In this document: positions 28,352-37,537 of the stretch, piece after piece
How the letters are laid out: each line of letters starts with the position of its first letter
Numbering within the stretch: position 1 is the first letter of the stretch
Program-made: the position numbers and the translations under genes
Notes under the pieces: generated by a model
Told to the model about the DNA's origin: nothing
Seen by the model: only the letters and a program-made list of their open reading frames with translations
The model's database searches: none
Assembly: GCA_016931085.1 (NCBI GenBank)
Contig: JAFGFO010000030.1
Coordinates: forward strand, 1-63,199
Source of the DNA: Thermoflexales bacterium
Lineage (GTDB): Bacteria > Chloroflexota > Anaerolineae > Fen-1058
DNA: 63,199 nt
Reading direction: 5' to 3'

Positions 28352-29141
28352 CAGCCGCCTTCAAAAGCTCTCGTACGCCAGGGTCGGGCACGCTGTCGAC
28401 GCCAGGATAAACCCGGCCCGCCACTTCTATCCGCAGCGAGCCATCGTCGGCGGCACCGATGTGGATCCCGCCGGCTGGCACATCAGGCCTGTTTTCCAGC
28501 AGCCGCTGCAGCACCTGGTCGATCTGCTCGGCAATGCCCAAGATCGGCGGGGGTGGGGGCTCGGCCGCTTTCTTGCCCCAGCCCCAGCGCAGACGGGGAG
28601 AAGTCGCCGGCTCTTGAGGCGGCGGCGCGGGCAACGGCTTGACCAGTGCCTCGAAGTTCAGCTCGGGCGGAGGTACAGGAGCCGCGCTGGCGGTGAGCGG
28701 CGGGACAGGGATGGTGGGCGGGGCAAGTTCCAGCTCAGTCTCGGGTAATGGGGGGAGAACCTCGGCCGGCGGGCTGGGTTCCATCTCACTCGGCAAAGCA
28801 GGCTCAGCCGCCGGCAGGGGTTCCGGGGCAGCCTGGGGCGGCCGGCCGGCGAATGTGCTCAGGGCCTCCAGCATGCGGCTCAAGCGTTGGGTCGCCAGGG
28901 GATCACTCACCTGGTCCAGGCTATAGTAGCTCTTCCCGCCCAGTTGCACCATCCACTTGCCGTCGTAATCGGGCAGCACACGGATGGCGTTGTCTGGCGC
29001 GCCCTCAGGCAGCGAGGCTGGGGAGGCCGGCGCCGGGTCCTGAGCGGGCGACTGCCGCCACAAGGTCGCGCCGAGCACCACCAAGGTCAGCGCCGCGCCT
29101 ACCAACGCCCCCAACACCAGGTACAAAAGTGTGTCACTCAT
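28326..29141 (-). CDS. Single-pass membrane protein with two copies of a short repeat domain
   Basis: 271 residues, family not recognised. Membrane segment at about 5-28 (LYLVLGALVGAALTLVVLGA). A domain at about 50-95 follows (IRVLPDYDGKWMVQLGGKSY...SDPLATQRLSRMLEAL), then a long Pro/Glu/Ala-rich linker and a C-terminal region (about 190-271). The end region repeats the first domain: IHIGAADDGSLRIEVAGRVY...PDPGVRELLKAAVKEW. The two share G-K/R-x-Y and an SDP or PDP step before a helix. The rest is probably disordered. No clear ribosome site is seen. Confidence 0.7.
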   Translation of the reverse strand: MSDTLLYLVLGALVGAALTLVVLGATLWRQSPAQDPAPASPASLPEGAPDNAIRVLPDYDGKWMVQLGGKSYYSLDQVSDPLATQRLSRMLEALSTFAGRPPQAAPEPLPAAEPALPSEMEPSPPAEVLPPLPETELELAPPTIPVPPLTASAAPVPPPELNFEALVKPLPAPPPQEPATSPRLRWGWGKKAAEPPPPPILGIAEQIDQVLQRLLENRPDVPAGGIHIGAADDGSLRIEVAGRVYPGVDSVPDPGVRELLKAAVKEWEAQV

Positions 29142-29145
29142 AGAA

Positions 29146-29170
29146 GGTTTAAGGTTTCAGGTTTAAGGTC
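29146..29170. repeat. Heptamer array (GGTTTMA)n, 3 units
   Basis: GGTTTAA, GGTTTCA, GGTTTAA plus a partial unit, directly upstream of the 271-aa gene. Confidence 0.8.
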
Positions 29171-29207
29171 AAGTTGCAGGTCAAACCATACGATGTCGCC
29201 ACGTTCG

Positions 29208-32200
29208 TCAGCGAGCATTTTTCAACACGAGCGGCAGGTAAATGCGCGACCCACTTGGCGAGCTGCCCTCCACCGTGACGGTGCCCAAGAATACAATGTT
29301 GTTATCCTCGCTGCTTTCTTCTACCCGCCCCCAGGCCGGGTCGTGGAACCAACTGAAGCCGACGTCGACCTGCGCGTACAGCGAATACACACCCGTCTGG
29401 GTGAAAACGGTATCGATCGACACCGTCCGGGCGGCGCCGGCTTCCAGCACCACGCCGAGCGCGTCTCCGTAGACTAGCTCGAGGTTAAGCAAGTCTTGTG
29501 GCGCACACGAGGCCGCGCCCGTCACGCAGCGCCAACCCCCGGCGTGATCGTGCGGGTCCAGCGGAGCTCCCGCCGGCGTGAATCCGGCCGCCTTGGTGTA
29601 CAGCTCGACGGCTATCCACGGGCCTTGCGCACCCTCCCAACTAGCCGCCTCCGACACGCCCAGGTTGACGATATCGAAACCGATCCACGCCAGCTCGCCC
29701 CGGTCAACGCGCGCCGGCAGGTCCAGGCTGGCCGGATCGAGCGCCAGGTCCGGCCCGCGCACGGCGTCCCAGTCAGAGGAGTGATTGTTCCCGGCGTTCA
29801 GCTCGCGGCCGTGAGCGCCGTCATCGCCCACGCTGACGCGATTTCCCAGGCCAACCATCGCCTCAGCCGGCAGCGTGGCGCTGACGCGGACGGCGATCGT
29901 GATGCTGCCTGACTGACCCGGTCCCAGCGAGCCGGCCTGGTAGACGCGCTGGCCTGGCGCCCCACCCGCCTGCCAGCCATCGGACAAAGGCAAGAACTCA
30001 GCCCACGCCGGTGATGGAGGGTTCAGCAGCAGCTCGTCGGTGATGACGACATTCGTGAGTGTCACGACACCGCTGGGGACGAGATGGGTATAGTCAATCG
30101 TATAAATCAAGGTGTCGCCCGGCTCGGCCCGGCCCACCCCATCGCTCTTGGTCACCAGCAGATCGTAAGGCACGACAACGCGATGCGCCACCGCGTTGCT
30201 TTGGGCGCTGCCCTGGGAACTGGCCAGGCTGGCCACGTTCTGGAGCGCGGCCCCGTCCACGACCTGCCCCCCCACCCGCGCGGTGAACTGGAGCTGCCCG
30301 CTGCGGCTGGGGCCAAGCGCTCCCACCGTCCAGGTGAGCACGCCGCTGGCCACCGTGCAGGTGGGCAACAAGCAAGTATCTGCGACAAGCTCCAGCCCTG
30401 GCGGCAGGGCGTCGCTCACGCTCACGTTCTCCAGCACTGCCACGAGGTCGGGGTTGGTATACAACAAGGTATACGTGATGTATGCGCCGGGAGCCAGCAG
30501 CGTGCCGGGCGGCGGGTCGGCCCACTTGGACAAAAGGGGCTGGACCATCTCGGTCACAGTGTGCGTGACGGGCTGGCTGGCCGAGACTGGCGTGCACACG
30601 CCGCCGTCCGTCACGCAGCCGGCGGCGTAGGCGCGGTTGACGATCAAGGTGCCGCTGAGCGCCAAGGAGTCCACGCTCAACTCAAAGCCCGCCTGGCCCT
30701 CGGCCAGGGGAGGAAGCGTGGCGCCCGGCCAAAGCACCACCTGCTGGCCGCCGAGCGTCTGTGTCACACATGTCGCCGGCCGGCACGATCCGGCCACCAG
30801 CGTCGTGCTGGGCGGCAAGGTATCGCTGATCGACAGCGTATCCAGCACCAGGTTATTGGGGTTCGAGTAGGTCAGGAGATAAGAGATCACGCCTCCAGCC
30901 TGCACCAGGCTGCCGTTGGGCGGGGAAGCCGTCTTGACCACCTGCGGCGGGCGCAGTGCGGCCACGTGGTGGGTCGTCCCAGCATCGCTGTCCACCTCGA
31001 ACGAGCGGAAAGCGGCCAGGTTGGACAGTTCGCCCAGGGGGGCAGTCGGGCTCACCTCGGCCACGAAACTCACCTGGCCAGAATCACCCGGCGGCAAGGC
31101 CCCGACGTCACACCACAACTCGCGCGAGATAGGATAGTAGGCCACCACGATACCGGGCGTGGCGGCCAGCGTCTCCTCCAGGTAGTGCAGCGTCTCAGGC
31201 AGCGTATCGATCACCAGGACGTCATTGATGGCGCTCCGGTTATTGGGATTGGTAAAGGCGATGGTGTAGGTGATCTTTTGTCCCTGCAGCACGTCCCAGC
31301 CGGAGGGGGGGTTGGCCGTCTTGAGAAAGCGGGGTGGGCGGACGATGTCGTATTCGAGCTTGAAATCGCGCAAAACCGGCGTGTAGGAGAGCGGATTGCT
31401 CGTGCTCAAGGTAGCGCGGTACTGGAACTGCAGCGCCGTTTGCGTGAAAGGCGCCGTCGTGCTAAAGGCGCCCAACGTGGCCGCCGGCCAAAGCGGGGCC
31501 GACCACGCGCCCCACTCGCCCTGCATCGAGCGCGTTCGATAGTCGAGCGTCATGGTCACGTCAGTCGTGGGCAAATACGCGCTCCATTCGAAAAACAGCG
31601 GCTTGATATCGCGCCCCATGTCGATCGGCGGGCCGATGTACTGCCCGGAGTCGGCATAGCCGTGCTCGCTGGCGTCGCCGGTCAGCGCGCCGACGTTCAA
31701 CAGATCGTCCGTCAAAGGGTCGAGGCCCTGGGTGCCACCCAGCACATAGATATGCTGGTCGGGGCCGATCACGGCAGTGTGCCAGTAACGGGCGGAGGTC
31801 ATCGCCCGCGAGGTATACCAGGCCTTGACCGGGTAGCCGCCTTGGGTGATGATGTGGCCTGTCTCGATGTTCAACAGCGCCGCGTGTGCTTCGTTCAGCG
31901 CCTCGTCTCTAAAGCCGCCCAGCACGAGCAGCTCGCCGTTGACGATTGCCGCCGCGCCCCTCGAGACCGGGTTCTGCATCATGGTCGTCGAAATCCAGCC
32001 GGTGCCTGTAATATCACCGCTATCGGGGGAAGGCTGGCTGAAATAGACCTCGTTGCGGGCTCCTTCCCAACGCGGGCTTTGCTGCACATAATAACCGCCA
32101 ATCACGTACAAGCGCTCGGGATGACCCTCCAGCTTGTGCACGGCCGCCATAGGGTTAAAGACGGCGTAAGGCAGGCGGGCCGAGGCCACCTTCCACTCGT

Positions 32201-32900
32201 CGATGCCGCCCATGTCAGGGTCGGGGTGAGCATACCAGATGGTATCGGTGACCGACTTGCCCGTTTGGGGTTGGCCGCCCAACACGTAAATATAACCGTT
32301 CATCTCGACCGCCGGCGCGCGCCCACGGGGCGCCGGCAGATCGATCAAGTCCCACGCTCCCAGGCTGCCGTCCTCGTAAATCATGGCAAACACGGCCACC
32401 GGCGACGGATTGTCCAAGAGATCCATGCCCCCGATGACGTAGAGGTAATCGCCGGCGACGACGGCGGCGTGGTCGTACACGCCGTCCGCGTACGCCCAGG
32501 TTGGCAGTTCGCTTATGAGAGTGAATGGCTCAAAGGTGTGCGTCTGGGTGTTGATGCGCGACACGTACACGCTGCGCGTGAGCACGTCCGCCGAGAGCCG
32601 GCCGCCGATCACGTACACGTAGCCCTTGTTCTCGACCATGGCGTGTCCATACACGGGCGGTAAGCCGGTGATGACCGGCCGGCTCCAATCGGCAACCAGG
32701 CCAATCGACAAGAGGGACACCTCGCCGTCCTCCTGGCGCGTCATGCCGGTGAGGTAAAACTCGCCGACGGTAAAGTCGTCGACGGTGGTATGAACGGTGC
32801 GGTCAATATCCGCCAGGGCCGGCAGGCTGAATAAGAGATACAGCAGTCCCCCGCTCAACAGCAATGTGCACGCCAGGACCCATAAACGCTTGTACCGCAT
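29208..32900 (-). CDS. Kelch-repeat / DUF11 surface protein (block A)
   Basis: 1230 residues. Signal anchor at about 6-30. Kelch-type beta-propeller repeats span about 60-400 (YVYVIGGR, YLYVIGGM, YIYVLGGQ, LYVIGGYY, LLVLGGF, IYVLGGT). A beta domain comes next, then four DUF11 repeats beginning FLKTANPPSG, VVKTASPPNG, LLSKWADPPPG and LLVTKSDGVG. A CARDB-like domain and the tail RIYLPLVLKNAR end the protein. DUF11 repeats build stalks on bacterial surfaces. A GAGGAGATGATCT ribosome site precedes the ATG. Its paralogue is encoded at 51375-55460. It sits downstream of the TadG-like gene behind a MITE-like element and a hairpin. Ligand unknown. Confidence 0.85.
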   Translation of the reverse strand: MRYKRLWVLACTLLLSGGLLYLLFSLPALADIDRTVHTTVDDFTVGEFYLTGMTRQEDGEVSLLSIGLVADWSRPVITGLPPVYGHAMVENKGYVYVIGGRLSADVLTRSVYVSRINTQTHTFEPFTLISELPTWAYADGVYDHAAVVAGDYLYVIGGMDLLDNPSPVAVFAMIYEDGSLGAWDLIDLPAPRGRAPAVEMNGYIYVLGGQPQTGKSVTDTIWYAHPDPDMGGIDEWKVASARLPYAVFNPMAAVHKLEGHPERLYVIGGYYVQQSPRWEGARNEVYFSQPSPDSGDITGTGWISTTMMQNPVSRGAAAIVNGELLVLGGFRDEALNEAHAALLNIETGHIITQGGYPVKAWYTSRAMTSARYWHTAVIGPDQHIYVLGGTQGLDPLTDDLLNVGALTGDASEHGYADSGQYIGPPIDMGRDIKPLFFEWSAYLPTTDVTMTLDYRTRSMQGEWGAWSAPLWPAATLGAFSTTAPFTQTALQFQYRATLSTSNPLSYTPVLRDFKLEYDIVRPPRFLKTANPPSGWDVLQGQKITYTIAFTNPNNRSAINDVLVIDTLPETLHYLEETLAATPGIVVAYYPISRELWCDVGALPPGDSGQVSFVAEVSPTAPLGELSNLAAFRSFEVDSDAGTTHHVAALRPPQVVKTASPPNGSLVQAGGVISYLLTYSNPNNLVLDTLSISDTLPPSTTLVAGSCRPATCVTQTLGGQQVVLWPGATLPPLAEGQAGFELSVDSLALSGTLIVNRAYAAGCVTDGGVCTPVSASQPVTHTVTEMVQPLLSKWADPPPGTLLAPGAYITYTLLYTNPDLVAVLENVSVSDALPPGLELVADTCLLPTCTVASGVLTWTVGALGPSRSGQLQFTARVGGQVVDGAALQNVASLASSQGSAQSNAVAHRVVVPYDLLVTKSDGVGRAEPGDTLIYTIDYTHLVPSGVVTLTNVVITDELLLNPPSPAWAEFLPLSDGWQAGGAPGQRVYQAGSLGPGQSGSITIAVRVSATLPAEAMVGLGNRVSVGDDGAHGRELNAGNNHSSDWDAVRGPDLALDPASLDLPARVDRGELAWIGFDIVNLGVSEAASWEGAQGPWIAVELYTKAAGFTPAGAPLDPHDHAGGWRCVTGAASCAPQDLLNLELVYGDALGVVLEAGAARTVSIDTVFTQTGVYSLYAQVDVGFSWFHDPAWGRVEESSEDNNIVFLGTVTVEGSSPSGSRIYLPLVLKNAR

Positions 32901-32919
32901 AGATCATCTCCTCGTGTAA

Positions 32920-33017
32920 CTAGCAGGCTGTCGGAGAGAGCGATTGTCCACCTTCCCGAAAGCTCGGAGCTTTCGGGAAGGTAAGCGCAACATGTCGTCT
33001 CTCCGACAAGCTCCTAG
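32920..33017. mobile_element. 98-bp MITE-like element
   Basis: The 20-bp ends CTAGCAGGCTGTCGGAGAGA (32920-32939) and the reverse complement of 32998-33017 match except for a few bases. Inside is a perfect 15-bp hairpin (32950-32964 with 32968-32982, loop CGG). There is no coding capacity. It lies in the 378-bp gap between the Kelch gene and the TadG-like gene. The rest of that gap holds short CACAGAG-type repeats (33047-33130) and a hairpin at 33189. Confidence 0.7.
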
Positions 33018-33188
33018 AGAGCCTGATACATTTCAGTTACAGAGCCTCACAGAGGGCACACAGAGATGCACAACGGCTTAAAAGCTTGATCTTCTCTGTG
33101 ACGCTCTGTTTGCTTTGTGTCTCTCTGTGGATTGCAATTACCCGTAATTATACTTCAACTTGCGAAAAAAACCACCCACGCATTAAAA

Positions 33189-33230
33189 GCGTGGTTAGCC
33201 TGCCTGCTTACGCGGGCAAGCCAACCACGC
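33189..33230. terminator. 19-bp hairpin after the block A TadG-like gene
   Basis: Arms 33189-33207 and 33212-33230 pair at 16 of 19 positions around TTAC. It lies 50 bp past the TadG-like stop on the minus strand. Confidence 0.6.
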
Positions 33231-33278
33231 GTGCTTGTCCCTCTGTCAATAGGCTACTGGGATAGCCCATGGTCCTGG

Positions 33279-34376
33279 CTAGGGTACCGAGATCAGCTTG
33301 ACGCTCCACACGCCTGTATCGCTACCGCAAGCGACGCTGCCCCACGTGCCGGTGGGTATGACCCAGCCCTTGAACTTGCCTTCCAGCCACTTGTCGTTAC
33401 TGTCGTGATTGGCGGCATAGAGACAATTGCCGTAGGCCGAGTTGTCGCTGCTGATATGCTGGCACTCGAGCTCGAAAGCGCCAAAAGCGGCGATGCGGAA
33501 CTTGGTGTTGTTGCCGGTCCCCTCGTAAGTATCGTAAAGTGGGATGATGATCGTCACGTTGTTGTCGATCAAGTACTTGAGCGCATTCCTGACGGCGTTC
33601 GAATTGACGTTGCCTGTCTCGCCGCGCACCCACTTGCCGGTGGCCATGAGGTGATCGTTGGGGTTGGCGTCAGCCCAGTTGCTCTCCGGTGTGCCCGGGT
33701 TCTGGTAGCGCCAGCTATCGCCGGGCGGCGTCAGCGAGGTCGCCAACTGCGGCGCGCCGCCGCCGTTGGCGAGCGGCCACGTCAGCCAGCCAAAATTGCC
33801 GGCGGCGTGGTCGTCGCCAAGGTCGCGCAACTCGGTTTGCTGGTCATAGGTCAGAGCGCCCTGGTAACGCACCGTGATCGGGTACACGCCGGTGTTGAAA
33901 GCACTCACCGTCCCATAGCGGGCGCGCGCCTTGGCTTTGGCCGCCAGGGCACCCTGGCCGATGATGCCGCTCAGGAAACCGCTCGTATGGCCGGTGACGA
34001 TCACATCTACGCCTACATAACGCCTAGGGCAGCCACATGCCAGGCCATTCGGATCGTTGCCGACCATATAATTGGCCACCGTCCCATCCTCGAGCAAATA
34101 GTAAGCCACCCACTCGGCGCCTGGGGCGTTGAGCTCGACCATTTCTTGCATCGCCGGGCGAACGTTGGCCTGGTTTGCCCCAGTTGCCTTGGCGCACTCG
34201 AGCGCGATCTGCTGCGCGCCGGCCAGGGCCGCCGCGTCGGCCGCGTTTTGAGCCTCGCGCCTTTCGGTGAACACGTTGCCCAGGTCGATCGCCATGGCCG
34301 CAAAGGCGAGCACCACCACCAGTGCCAATGCAATGAGGATAATAGCCTGACCATTTTCACTCTTCTTGTTGAACAT
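33279..34376 (-). CDS. TadG-like pseudopilin-related protein (block A)
   Basis: 365 residues from ATG at 34376, with AAGGAGG just upstream (an earlier in-frame ATG at 34421 lacks this). The N-terminus GQAIILIALALVVVLAFAAMAIDLG is a membrane anchor of the Flp/Tad TadE/G-like type, followed by the hallmark REAQNAADAAALAGAQ. The +5 Glu of true pseudopilins is absent. The long C-terminal part is extracytoplasmic and unassigned. It corresponds along its length to the block B protein at 59202-60245. It lies 46 bp after the TadE-like gene, so both are one transcript. Confidence 0.85.
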   Translation of the reverse strand: MFNKKSENGQAIILIALALVVVLAFAAMAIDLGNVFTERREAQNAADAAALAGAQQIALECAKATGANQANVRPAMQEMVELNAPGAEWVAYYLLEDGTVANYMVGNDPNGLACGCPRRYVGVDVIVTGHTSGFLSGIIGQGALAAKAKARARYGTVSAFNTGVYPITVRYQGALTYDQQTELRDLGDDHAAGNFGWLTWPLANGGGAPQLATSLTPPGDSWRYQNPGTPESNWADANPNDHLMATGKWVRGETGNVNSNAVRNALKYLIDNNVTIIIPLYDTYEGTGNNTKFRIAAFGAFELECQHISSDNSAYGNCLYAANHDSNDKWLEGKFKGWVIPTGTWGSVACGSDTGVWSVKLISVP

Positions 34377-34422
34377 TTTCGCCTCCTTATAAAAATAGAT
34401 CAGCCCATCCGCCAGGGTCAAC

Positions 34423-34875
34423 TCAACGGATCGACTGGACCGCGCTCGCTCGAATCTGCAAGATATCCGAACCCACCATCCCAGAAATGAAGGGCGTGAT
34501 CAGCGTAAAGGGATAATGGACGGTCACCGTGATATTACTGCCCGCCACCAGCCCTTCTGTGCCGACCATCGTGCCCACCTGGACATTGTTCCAGTCCACC
34601 ATCCGGCTGTTGCTGGCGTGCTTGACACGATAGGTCACGTTGTTGGGGTCCGCGCAAGACGCCCAGCCTGTGTCGTAAAGACAGTTGGGAGAATGGGCAG
34701 CAAACATGGCACCCTCGGCGGCCGCGTCCGTGATGGCGATCTTGACGAAATACGCTCGCCCCAGGTCGACGATCGCGGCCAGGGTCAGGGCCAATATAAT
34801 GCTGCCCAAGACGAACTCGACCATGCTTTGCCCGCGCTCGCTCGTTTGTCTCTTGCGATCCTCTATCGTCGTCAT
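34423..34875 (-). CDS. TadE-like pseudopilin (block A)
   Basis: 150 residues from ATG at 34875 (GGAAGTG upstream). The motif RGQSMVEFVLGSIILALTL has the G|xxxxE form of pseudopilin cleavage sites, with Glu at +5, then VDLGRAYFVKIAITDAAAEGA, typical of TadE. A short periplasmic or outer part ends TPFISGMVGSDILQIRASAVQS. The block B protein at 60448-60888 is closely similar, including the final segment. Minor pseudopilins of this type help assemble Tad pili. Its promoter is the duplicated cassette at 34921-34990. Confidence 0.88.
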   Translation of the reverse strand: MTTIEDRKRQTSERGQSMVEFVLGSIILALTLAAIVDLGRAYFVKIAITDAAAEGAMFAAHSPNCLYDTGWASCADPNNVTYRVKHASNSRMVDWNNVQVGTMVGTEGLVAGSNITVTVHYPFTLITPFISGMVGSDILQIRASAVQSIR

Positions 34876-34920
34876 TTCACACTTCCTACTCACAGTGCCG
34901 TCGTATCTACTTACAGCCTT

Positions 34921-34990
34921 AGTATGCCACAAAACGGGGCCGGCGGCAATGGGGTTTTACCCTACCTGGAGGCCAAAAAAGCCCCCATTT
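34921..34990 (-). promoter_or_regulatory. Duplicated promoter cassette, copy 1
   Basis: Minus strand TTGCCG (34944-34949), 17 bp, CATACT (34921-34926), preceded by a 52-bp block (34939-34990). The block includes GGGTAAAACCC and a GGGGGCTTTTTT tract. Copy 2 at 37538-37607 differs at about 2 of 52 positions in the block. Each copy serves a Tad-type gene. Confidence 0.7.
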
Positions 34991-34999
34991 GTGAAAGAT

Positions 35000-35028
35000 G
35001 TAGGGGCGGGTTTGAAACCCGCCCCTAC
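35000..35028. terminator. GTAGGGGC palindrome after the TadE-VWA gene
   Basis: GTAGGGGCGGGTTT (35000-35013) with AAACCCGCCCCTAC (35015-35028), a 14-bp inverted repeat. It lies 9 bp past the gene's end and next to promoter cassette copy 1. Confidence 0.7.
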
Positions 35029-35036
35029 TGGCGCGT

Positions 35037-37457
35037 TTATTTGTCAATCCTGAACGTTCTCACCACCCAATCCGACCAGACGCCGGTGCTCCACAACACC
35101 CTGGCCTGGAGCGTATAGTTGCCGTCGCTCACCTGGTTCCATTTCTTGGACGAATACTCGCTAGAGTTGGTGTACCAGTTTCTCCACGTCCGGCAGCTCG
35201 CATAATTGCCAAAGGCGCAGTAGACGGCCTGGGTGTCGGTGTGCTGGAGGATCTTGGTGGAACCCTGGTAGATCTGGAACTCGACCTTGGTCACGCCATC
35301 GCCATTGTCCGTCCCCACGGCTTCATTGTACGCCACCACCTCGAAAGCTGTCTGATCGTCGTCCGAGATGGTCGCCCCATCGGCGGCCGGGTTGGTGATC
35401 TGGATAAAGTACACCGGCTTGCTGAGCGTAAAGCTCCTTTCCACCCAGTCTGACCAGCCCTTGGTGTTGGAGTAAGCGCGCGCCTTGAGCGTATAGCTGC
35501 CATTCGGCGCGTCGTCAAAGGACACGCTCGCATTGCTGTCCCAGGCAGCACACGGTGCGTCTCCGCTAAAGACACAGTAGGCCACCGTGCTCTCGGTTCG
35601 ATCGAGTATCTTGGCGCCGGAGGGGGTGTACAGTTGGAACTGGACCTGGGCAATGCCGGTGCCGTTGGTCAAGCCGGCGTCGGGATCGTAAGCCAGGGCT
35701 TCAAAGCCGGTCTGGCTGAGTGCAGACACCGTCGCCCCATTCGACGAAGGATAGGTGATGTCGACGTAAAGCGGCAGTGGCGCGGGCGTGGGTGGAATGG
35801 GCGTCGGCCCAGTCTCTGGGGTAGGCGCCGGACCGGTGGGGGTAGGATTGGGCGGAGTGCCCGGCTCACCGACCACGCACTGGGGGGAGGAGGTGGTCAT
35901 GTACAGGTCTTGCGTGGCGACATCCCCGTTCAGGTTCACCGCCACGTCCGCGCCGGCGCCGTTGACGCCGTCGGTCAGGGTATCATACGTGGTGCCGGTG
36001 TAGACGGCCGAAGCCTGGAAGGTATAGTTGCCGTACGGGATGTTGAAGAAAGTATAGTTGCCGTTGGCGTCGGCCAGCGTGTTATAGGAATGGCCCTGGC
36101 CGTCGTTGATAACGATCCAGGCGCCCTCGGCCGGCTGCTCGACGAGGCGGGGGACCTCGCGCACCTCGATGGTGGTGATCACGCTGCGGATGCTGGCGTA
36201 GGCCGCTTCCAGCTCTTCCTGGCTGGTCACCTGGAAGAAGAAGCCTGGCGAGGCGGCCGCCTGCAGCGCGTCGGCGTTAAAGTCGTTCCCGATCGCGATC
36301 GTAAAGATAATGATCCCAGCCTCCTTGGCCAGCAGGGCCTCGTTGAGGACGCCGGCGTGCGCCTCCTCGTTACATACTGGCGAGACGGGGTCCATCCCGT
36401 TAAAGCCGGTCAGGCGGCCATTGATCGGGTCGGAATCGCTCGTGCCTGGCCGGACATTGGCCATGCCGTCCGAGGCCACGATGAGGACAGGCACGTGTTC
36501 CTCCACGTGTCCGGCGCCCAGCACCGCCTGCCGCCCCTTGCGAATGCCGTCGGCCAGCGGGGTATAGCCATCCGCGCTCAAGCTGGCGATGATGCCGTTG
36601 ATGTTGACCACGTCCGTGCTCAGGCCGCTGCGAACCTTGGCCAGGTATTTCTTGTTCGTGCTGCTGTTGCTGCAAGTGTACTTGTAAGACGAGACAGTCT
36701 GGATTGTGCCGGGGAACGTCACCAAGCCGACCTTGTCGCCAAAGGCAATGTCCATCATGTTGTTGAACATGGTCAGGGCATCCTTGGCCGATTGGATCTT
36801 GCGCGGCGAGCTGTAGTCACCATTGCCTCTCCAACCGTACTGCATGCTGCCGGACATGTCTATCACGTTGATCACGTCGATCGGGCGCTCTTCGGTGCCC
36901 TGCACGGTTTCCTTCACCATCTGGCAGCCCCAGGCGGTGACATTGCCCTCGATCTTGCCGGCTGGCGGCGGCGCCTGGTACACGCCGGCCTCGTTATAGA
37001 CCGTGCGCGCCCCGGCATACGACAGCGGGATCGACGCGATCAGGTTATTCACGATCGGCGTCAAGGGCGACACGTCGGTCTTGAGACCGACGCGCAAGCG
37101 CCAGCCCGGCTGGATGGTCAAGTTGGCCGGGTTGGCGATCGGGCAGGTGGCCACGACGTGGTCGTCGCCGGCCATTCCATCGTCGAGCTGGATGGTGACG
37201 GCGACGGTGCGCGAGTCAATCAACAGCAGCGACTGCTTGACCACTCCCTCCACGCCCGCGCAGTCCTTGGGATTGACCAGGCCGTAGCGCAGCCCCTCGC
37301 GCGTGGCGTTCGAAGCCTCGTTGTAAATCGCGATGATCCGGCCAAAGTCGATGATGCCCATAATGAGGAAAACCAACACCGGCACGACCAGGGCAAACTC
37401 GACCAGCCCCTGGCCAACCGCGGCGCCATTAGCCTGCATCCACTTGTTCTTTTTCAC
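35037..37457 (-). CDS. TadE-like N-terminus fused to VWA and Ig-like domains (block A)
   Basis: 806 residues from GTG at 37457, chosen because AGGAGG lies 6 nt before it. The pseudopilin start VGQGLVEFALVVPVLVFLIM has Glu at +5, followed by a TadE-like region to about 160. A VWA domain (about 193-420) has MIDAS DMSGS at 200-204. A carboxypeptidase-regulatory-like domain (about 440-530) and a Pro/Thr linker come next. Two related Ig-like repeats of about 120 residues end the protein (YVDITYPSSNGATVS..., YFIQITNPAADGATIS...). The first 160 residues match the block B PKD protein, so only the distal part differs. Such VWA pseudopilins are thought to sit at pilus tips and bind surfaces. Confidence 0.87.
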   Translation of the reverse strand: MKKNKWMQANGAAVGQGLVEFALVVPVLVFLIMGIIDFGRIIAIYNEASNATREGLRYGLVNPKDCAGVEGVVKQSLLLIDSRTVAVTIQLDDGMAGDDHVVATCPIANPANLTIQPGWRLRVGLKTDVSPLTPIVNNLIASIPLSYAGARTVYNEAGVYQAPPPAGKIEGNVTAWGCQMVKETVQGTEERPIDVINVIDMSGSMQYGWRGNGDYSSPRKIQSAKDALTMFNNMMDIAFGDKVGLVTFPGTIQTVSSYKYTCSNSSTNKKYLAKVRSGLSTDVVNINGIIASLSADGYTPLADGIRKGRQAVLGAGHVEEHVPVLIVASDGMANVRPGTSDSDPINGRLTGFNGMDPVSPVCNEEAHAGVLNEALLAKEAGIIIFTIAIGNDFNADALQAAASPGFFFQVTSQEELEAAYASIRSVITTIEVREVPRLVEQPAEGAWIVINDGQGHSYNTLADANGNYTFFNIPYGNYTFQASAVYTGTTYDTLTDGVNGAGADVAVNLNGDVATQDLYMTTSSPQCVVGEPGTPPNPTPTGPAPTPETGPTPIPPTPAPLPLYVDITYPSSNGATVSALSQTGFEALAYDPDAGLTNGTGIAQVQFQLYTPSGAKILDRTESTVAYCVFSGDAPCAAWDSNASVSFDDAPNGSYTLKARAYSNTKGWSDWVERSFTLSKPVYFIQITNPAADGATISDDDQTAFEVVAYNEAVGTDNGDGVTKVEFQIYQGSTKILQHTDTQAVYCAFGNYASCRTWRNWYTNSSEYSSKKWNQVSDGNYTLQARVLWSTGVWSDWVVRTFRIDK

Positions 37458-37537
37458 CTGACACCTCCTGCCTCGAAAGAGACACACTGTTGACGGATAG
37501 AACCAGGCTGCAATGCTTTAACAGCCTAACTGTATAC

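Noticed and set aside
30084..32663. Open frame of 859 codons on the plus strand, antisense to the block A Kelch gene
   Set aside because: Its protein has biased Arg/Gly/His composition and no recognisable domain, while the minus strand encodes clear Kelch and DUF11 repeats. It is a shadow of GC-rich coding DNA.
33047..33135. CACAGAG/CTCTGTG words as a specific regulatory site
   Set aside because: This type of low-complexity intergenic text occurs in many unrelated genomes; position and spacing here give no support for a binding site.
35634..37493. Open frame of 619 codons on the plus strand, antisense to the TadE-VWA gene
   Set aside because: No domain or credible composition; the opposite strand has a complete VWA with MIDAS motif and a ribosome site.
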